Positions 28,279 to 32,995 of a stretch of DNA of 32,995 nucleotides are shown one piece after another. Made by a program: the position numbers and the translations under genes. The notes beneath the pieces were generated by a model. That model was given only the letters and a program-made list of their open reading frames with translations. It did no database searches and was not told the origin of the DNA. How positions within the stretch are numbered: the first letter of the stretch is position 1; every line of letters begins with the position of its first letter. Source of the DNA: Candidatus Bathyarchaeota archaeon (lineage in GTDB: Archaea > Thermoproteota > Bathyarchaeia > Bathyarchaeales > DTEX01); the NCBI GenBank assembly GCA_021158305.1, contig JAGGUU010000066.1, positions 1 to 32,995 of the forward strand. Reading direction: 5' to 3'.

Positions 28279-28306
28279 AGAGAGATGAGATCTTCTCCAT
28301 CTCTCT
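28279..28306 (-). promoter_or_regulatory. perfect 9-bp stem hairpin upstream of rpoB
   Basis: AGAGAGATG (28279-28287) and CATCTCTCT (28298-28306) are exact reverse complements with a 10-nt loop; 45 bp upstream of the rpoB start. Confidence 0.45.
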
Positions 28307-28495
28307 TCGGTAAATAAAAGGATATTGAACAGACATTATCGGCGTTTTTCGCCATATTTATGGAGCATCCCCTTCCTTTAGGCTTCACAAAGTAACGAAA
28401 GCGCATATTTAAGGATTACTTTAAGGTATTCATAAGCGAACTTATAAATGTATTTTGGCAATCTTCACGATATCTCGTTTCTCTTTAAATCTTTT

Positions 28496-29497
28496 CTAAA
28501 TTGAAAATGCTGTTTCCTTCATCACCGTTAATATATCATTCAGAACAGCTGAGACCGTCTCTTCTCCGGCGCCGTGACCTATCAACGTGATCTCCCTTGC
28601 CAAGTCTGTCTCTATATGAATGGCATTCAGTGTTCCATGGACACATAGTGGATGATTTATCGGAACAAGCTTTGGAGACACTTCTATATGCTTATCGATC
28701 ATGCTGATGAGCTTTATGGCGAATTTTGACTTCTTGGCTAGGCTTATAGCTTCTGGAGTAACCCTTCTTATTCCCGTTCTTTTAACATCCTCAAATTTTA
28801 CGTTCCTATTCATTAATGCGTTTGCGAGGATCACTGCTTTGCAGGCCGCATCTATTCCGTCAACATCATATGATGGATCACGTTCAGTGAGGCCTCTTTC
28901 CCGCGCTTCCTTTAAGGCTAGTTCGAAGCTTGTTCCTTCAAAGTACATTCTTGAAAGGATATAATTTGTTGTTCCGTTTAGTATTCCCACTATTCTTCGT
29001 ATCGCGTCTCCTTGGAGACATCTTCTAACGAGAGAGAAGACTGGTACTGCTCCCGCAACTGTGCCTTCGTAGAGAAGAAAACAATCATTCTTCTCAGCTA
29101 GGCTTGTAAGTTCTTTCAAGGCCACGACGAGCGGTCCCTTATTCGATGTGACTACGTGAATCCCCTTTTTAAGAGCCGCTTTTATGAAAGAAAGACCTGG
29201 CTCTCCATCATTGATATTTGTAGGAGTTACCTCGACCATTAAGTCTGCTTCTCCCTTCTCAATGATCTCCTCGGTTGATCCTCCTTCTCTGTATTTTCCA
29301 GAGTATTCTGATAGCCTCTTCACGCAGCTGAGCCTTTCGAGATCAAGCCCCTTTGAATCGTATAAGTAGCCTTTGCTATCTGAGACGCCGATAACCTTGA
29401 AGCTCGCATCCACATTCCTTATAAGGTCTATCTTTTTGTAAAATGCTCTCACAAGTTTTTTGCCAATGAATCCGAAACCAACAATTATGACGTTCAA
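28496..29497 (-). CDS. hom: homoserine dehydrogenase (no ACT domain)
   Basis: 333 aa; GFGFIGKKLVRAF, VTSNKGPLV, GTTNYILSRMYFEGTSFELALKEARERGLTERDPSYDVDGIDAACKAVILAN. Confidence 0.94.
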   Translation of the reverse strand: MNVIIVGFGFIGKKLVRAFYKKIDLIRNVDASFKVIGVSDSKGYLYDSKGLDLERLSCVKRLSEYSGKYREGGSTEEIIEKGEADLMVEVTPTNINDGEPGLSFIKAALKKGIHVVTSNKGPLVVALKELTSLAEKNDCFLLYEGTVAGAVPVFSLVRRCLQGDAIRRIVGILNGTTNYILSRMYFEGTSFELALKEARERGLTERDPSYDVDGIDAACKAVILANALMNRNVKFEDVKRTGIRRVTPEAISLAKKSKFAIKLISMIDKHIEVSPKLVPINHPLCVHGTLNAIHIETDLAREITLIGHGAGEETVSAVLNDILTVMKETAFSI

Positions 29498-29516
29498 CCT
29501 TGTTCCCCTGCTTCCG

Positions 29517-29987
29517 CTATATTGGGAGTATTATGAGTGAGCCTTCTGATTCCGCTACTCTTCTAAGATTCTCCAATGTTTCGTCAAGAAGATCAGTTGG
29601 AACTTCGATCTCAAGCTTCAAGCATGCATCTTTTGATGTTAGAGCTGAAGCCTCAAATCCCACAATCTTCGCGTTTCTTAATCCTTCCTGGATAACGCGT
29701 TTCAAATCAGCCTTGCCCACTAAAATAGCTGTGATATGAACTGTCTCAACAATTTCCTCAGCCTTGATTATTGTAACTTCCATCTTTCTTAAGTCATCGA
29801 TTGTTTTCTGCATATTCCATCGTGAGGGAAAGTCAACTACAAGGCTGACTGGGACGAATCCTGCCGAGGGATTCTCACGTTCATGAATTATGGAGATTAT
29901 GTTTCCGCCGTTCTTCGCGATCGGCTTGAGAGCTTTAAGAAGCTGCCCAGGCCTATCGGCCAATCCGATCGTTAAGTCAAACTTCAA
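29517..29987 (-). CDS. ACT-domain protein, COG2061-like predicted allosteric regulator of homoserine dehydrogenase
   Basis: 156 aa; MKFDLTIGLADRPGQLLKALKPIAKNGGNIISIIHER is an ACT fold start. Lies between ilvD and hom with gaps of about 20 nt. Confidence 0.85.
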   Translation of the reverse strand: MKFDLTIGLADRPGQLLKALKPIAKNGGNIISIIHERENPSAGFVPVSLVVDFPSRWNMQKTIDDLRKMEVTIIKAEEIVETVHITAILVGKADLKRVIQEGLRNAKIVGFEASALTSKDACLKLEIEVPTDLLDETLENLRRVAESEGSLIILPI

Positions 29988-30007
29988 GGTCTATTCCTCC
30001 TACGCCT

Positions 30008-31678
30008 TTAGGGAACTCTGAAAGTTCCACCTTTATCAGCTGATTGTACAAGGAAGGAGTATCTGCGCAGGTATCCTTTATCGATCTTTGGCGGCTTAGG
30101 CTTCCATCCTGAAAGCCTCCGCCTCATTTCTTCTCTATCTATCTCTACATTGAGTGATCTCTTGGGAACATCAATGCTTATTACATCGCCGTCTTTCACT
30201 ACGGCTATAGGGCCCCCAGCCGCCGCCTCTGGAGATATATGCCCTATGCATAAGCCTCTCGTTGCTCCTGAAAATCTTCCATCAGTTAATAATGCAACAG
30301 ACTCGATTAGACCCATACCAGCTATGGCGGCTGTTGGGGAGAGCATCTCCCTCATTCCAGGGCCTCCTTTAGGTCCTTCATATCGAATAATAATCACGTC
30401 TCCATCGTTGATCTCCTTGTTCAAGATGGCTTCCATGGCTTCTTCTTCGGAGTCGAAGACTCTTGCCGGTCCTCTATGAGTTAGCATCTTAGGCGGAACA
30501 GCCGTAACTTTGAGCACGGCGCCGTTCGGCGCCAGGTTTCCTTTAAGCACGGCTATTCCACCCTGCTTATGGATTGGATTATCAAGTGGACGTATGACCT
30601 CCCAGTCATAGATAACGGCATCTCTAATATTCTCCCATACTGAGCGGCCGGTTACTGTTACGGCATCTAGATGGAGATTGTCCTTTAGAACCTTCATTAC
30701 CGCTGGGATTCCGCCTGCCGCTTCAAGCTCGGCTAAATCATGCGGTCCAGCCGGCCTCATATCACATATGTGTGGAGTTCTTCTCGCGATCTCGTCGAAA
30801 ATCTCAAGGGGCAAGGAGACCCCAGCTTCATTAGCTATAGCCGTTAAGTGCAGAATGGCGTTGGTTGATCCTCCGAGAGCCATATCCACGGTTATAGCAT
30901 TCTCAAATGCTTCTCGTGTTAGGATATCTGAGGGCTTGAGATCCTCCTTAACCATTTGAACGATTCTTTCTCCACTCTTTTTTGCTATCCTAGCCTTTTG
31001 AGACGAGACTGCAAGTGACGATGCGCATCCAGGAAGCGAGAGACCTATGGATTCAGCTATGCAAGCCATAGTATTCGCGGTGTACATTCCATTACATGAT
31101 CCGCTACCTGGGAAGGCTCTATCCTCTATTCTCTTCAGCTCCTCTTCGGTCATTTTTCCAGCCGTTACTTCGCCTACTGCTTCGAAAATCGCAGTTACGT
31201 CAACCTTTCTTCCCTTATATATCCCGGAGAGCATGGGGCCTCCGGTTACCACAATCGATGGAATGTTAAGTCTAGCCGCAGCCATCATCATTCCGGGAGT
31301 TATCTTGTCGCAGTTGGTGAGTAAAACTAGCCCATCAAACCTGTTCGCTTCAGCGACGACTTCGATCGAATCTGCAATTATCTCCCTTGAAGGCAGGGAA
31401 TAATGCATGCCTACGTGCCCCATCGCTATTCCGTCACAGATGGCTATCGTATTAAACTCGAATGGGACTCCGCCCGCTGATCGAACACCCGCCTTAACAT
31501 ATTCCACGAGCCTATTGAGATGCATATGGCCTGGAACAGTCTCGGCGAAGCTATTAGCGATGCCTATGAAGGGTTTATCAAAATCCTCGTCTGTAACTCC
31601 TAGGCATTTCCATATGCTCCTTTGAGGAGCTCTTTCAATTCCACGCTTAACAACGTCGCTTCTCAATGTGAACCCCAC
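30008..31678 (-). CDS. ilvD: dihydroxy-acid dehydratase
   Basis: 556 aa; [56 protein letters not shown]. Confidence 0.97.
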   Translation of the reverse strand: MGFTLRSDVVKRGIERAPQRSIWKCLGVTDEDFDKPFIGIANSFAETVPGHMHLNRLVEYVKAGVRSAGGVPFEFNTIAICDGIAMGHVGMHYSLPSREIIADSIEVVAEANRFDGLVLLTNCDKITPGMMMAAARLNIPSIVVTGGPMLSGIYKGRKVDVTAIFEAVGEVTAGKMTEEELKRIEDRAFPGSGSCNGMYTANTMACIAESIGLSLPGCASSLAVSSQKARIAKKSGERIVQMVKEDLKPSDILTREAFENAITVDMALGGSTNAILHLTAIANEAGVSLPLEIFDEIARRTPHICDMRPAGPHDLAELEAAGGIPAVMKVLKDNLHLDAVTVTGRSVWENIRDAVIYDWEVIRPLDNPIHKQGGIAVLKGNLAPNGAVLKVTAVPPKMLTHRGPARVFDSEEEAMEAILNKEINDGDVIIIRYEGPKGGPGMREMLSPTAAIAGMGLIESVALLTDGRFSGATRGLCIGHISPEAAAGGPIAVVKDGDVISIDVPKRSLNVEIDREEMRRRLSGWKPKPPKIDKGYLRRYSFLVQSADKGGTFRVP

Positions 31679-31819
31679 AACTTCTTTTATTGTAAACTCT
31701 TAAACTTTTTGGCTTCAGAGTCTATTTGAAATATTGCGAATTCATTCTGGGAGAAGCTAGTGATCCAAAAGGCTTTTATACAACATTGTCGTGTTTTGAT
31801 GATTTGAGGTTGCTGAAAA

Positions 31820-31843
31820 ATGGGGTATCGTTTTATCGAATAG
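31820..31843 (+). other. short upstream ORF MGYRFIE in the LeuA-like leader
   Basis: ATG 31820, TAG 31841-31843, preceded by GAGGT at 31806-31810. TATA-like CTTTTATA at 31773-31780. Confidence 0.3.
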
Positions 31844-31859
31844 ATTCGCGGAGAAGATC

Positions 31860-32995
31860 TTGATTTTTGACACTACACTGAGAGACGGCGAGCAAATGCC
31901 CGGAGTCTCTTTAACCCCAGAGAAGAAATTGAAGATAGCGAGGAAACTCGATGATCTCGGAGTGAATGTGATTGAAGCTGGATTCGCAGCAGCGTCTCCA
32001 GGCGAGATGGAAGCTATAACTCTAATATCCAAGGAGAATCTTAAAGCCGAGATCTGCAGCTTCGCCAGGGGAGTGAAGAAAGATATAGATGCTGTTGCAG
32101 AGAGCGGGGCAGACTCCGTGTTTCTCGTGATTCCATCATCAGATCTTCATATAAGGTATAAGCTGGGGAAGACAAGGAATGAAATCTTAGATTTAACGTC
32201 TCGAAGCATCAGATACGCGAAGGATCTTGGGCTTATCGTTGAGTTTGGGCTTGAAGACTCAACTAGGGCAGATACGGAGTTCATTAAGAAAATGATAAGC
32301 GAAGCCGTGTCTGCTGGAGCTGACAGAGTTACACCATGTGATACGGTAGGCGTTTTAACCCCGGAGAAGTCGTATGAGTTCTATTCTGAACTGAGAGAGG
32401 CTTTTCCAGACGTGACTCTTGGAGTTCACAGTCATGATGACTTTGGAATGGCCGTTGCGAACTCCATAGCTGCTCTTAAGGCTGGTGCGGATGAAGTTCA
32501 CGTCACAGTGAACGGTTTGGGTGAGAGAGCTGGAAATGCGGCTTTAGAGGAGGTTATAGTCTCGCTGAAGCTTCTCTATAATGTTGAAACCTCCATAAAA
32601 ACAGAGAAAATCTATGACGCTTCCCTTTTAATCTCAAGACTGACTAACACGCCTATTCAGCCGAATAAGGCAATAGTTGGAGAAAACGCATTTGTCCACG
32701 AATCCGGAATACATACGCACGCCATCCTTTCGGAGCCCTCAACATATGAGCCTATACCTCCGGAGATCGTTGGAAGAAAAAGAAGACTCGCAGTTGGAAA
32801 ACATGCTGGTTCACGTGGAATAAAGGCGGCTCTTGAGGAGATGGGACTCTATCCAGACGAGAAGCAATTATTGGAGATCTTCAATAGAGTGAAGGCATTA
32901 GGGGATAAGGGGAAACTCATCACCGACGCTGACTTGTATGCTATAGCTGAATCCGTGATGGATCTTCCAGCAAATAAAGTCATCGAGCTTGAAGA
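31860..32995 (+). CDS. LeuA-family acyltransferase (2-isopropylmalate/citramalate/homocitrate synthase), 3' truncated by the window edge
   Basis: Translated by hand from TTG 31860: (M)IFDTTLRDGEQMPGVSLTPEKKLKIARKLDDLGVNVIEAGF ... LGVHSHDDFGMAVANSIAALKAGADEVHVTVNGLGERAGNAALEE ... FVHESGIHTHAIL ... VGKHAGSRGIK. SD-like GGAG at 31850-31853. Open to the last base, so absent from the ORF track. Confidence 0.93.
   Translation, partial: MIFDTTLRDGEQMPGVSLTPEKKLKIARKLDDLGVNVIEAGFAAASPGEMEAITLISKENLKAEICSFARGVKKDIDAVAESGADSVFLVIPSSDLHIRYKLGKTRNEILDLTSRSIRYAKDLGLIVEFGLEDSTRADTEFIKKMISEAVSAGADRVTPCDTVGVLTPEKSYEFYSELREAFPDVTLGVHSHDDFGMAVANSIAALKAGADEVHVTVNGLGERAGNAALEEVIVSLKLLYNVETSIKTEKIYDASLLISRLTNTPIQPNKAIVGENAFVHESGIHTHAILSEPSTYEPIPPEIVGRKRRLAVGKHAGSRGIKAALEEMGLYPDEKQLLEIFNRVKALGDKGKLITDADLYAIAESVMDLPANKVIELE

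Noticed and set aside
30150-31625. Plus-strand ORFs opposite ilvD
   Set aside because: Shadow frames of a well-supported gene; no start or SD context or domain evidence.
31795-31825. Possible C/D box sRNA (TGATGA ... CTGA) upstream of the LeuA-like gene
   Set aside because: C box lacks the leading purine, the C-to-D' spacing is short, and there is no second box pair.
31757-32032. Minus-strand 91-aa ORF
   Set aside because: Antisense to the clearly coding LeuA-family frame; no motif, a shadow ORF.
1-32995. CRISPR arrays, tRNA/rRNA genes, transposons, phage or defence genes
   Set aside because: No regularly spaced direct repeats, cloverleaf-like sequences, transposase/integrase motifs or known defence domains were seen on reading the window; a tRNAscan/CRISPR search would confirm.

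Overview
This 33-kb window is dense archaeal chromosome, mostly housekeeping and biosynthetic genes. There is no visible rRNA, tRNA, CRISPR array, transposase or phage gene. Recognisable blocks, left to right: an Fe-S domain protein cut by the window edge; a DMT transporter; a TIM-barrel-like orphan; a proteostasis block (thermosome, divergent winged-helix regulator, PAC2 protein); a SmAP3-type Lsm protein with a sugar-nucleotidyltransferase; a DUF2095-like protein; a membrane-anchored coiled-coil orphan; a TrmB-type regulator; a ferredoxin; an HDAC-family protein; purB; an ABC-2 exporter; MptA/FolE2; a kdgK plus KDPG-aldolase/VOC fusion operon; an RNA polymerase/ribosomal cluster (rpoB, unsplit rpoA, L30e, nusA-like, uS12); and an ilvD-ACT-homoserine dehydrogenase operon divergent from a LeuA-family gene that runs off the right edge and is absent from the ORF track. 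The unsplit rpoA suggests a TACK-type lineage, but this is inference. The best candidates for something undescribed are: (1) the thermosome/winged-helix divergent promoter, with a near-perfect 20-bp dyad over the predicted thermosome start site and a second dyad upstream of the regulator; (2) the KDPG aldolase-VOC fusion, whose VOC half has Cys at the usual last metal-ligand Glu position; (3) short upstream ORFs before the PAC2 and LeuA-like genes. All functional calls are by motif recognition only; no searches were run.
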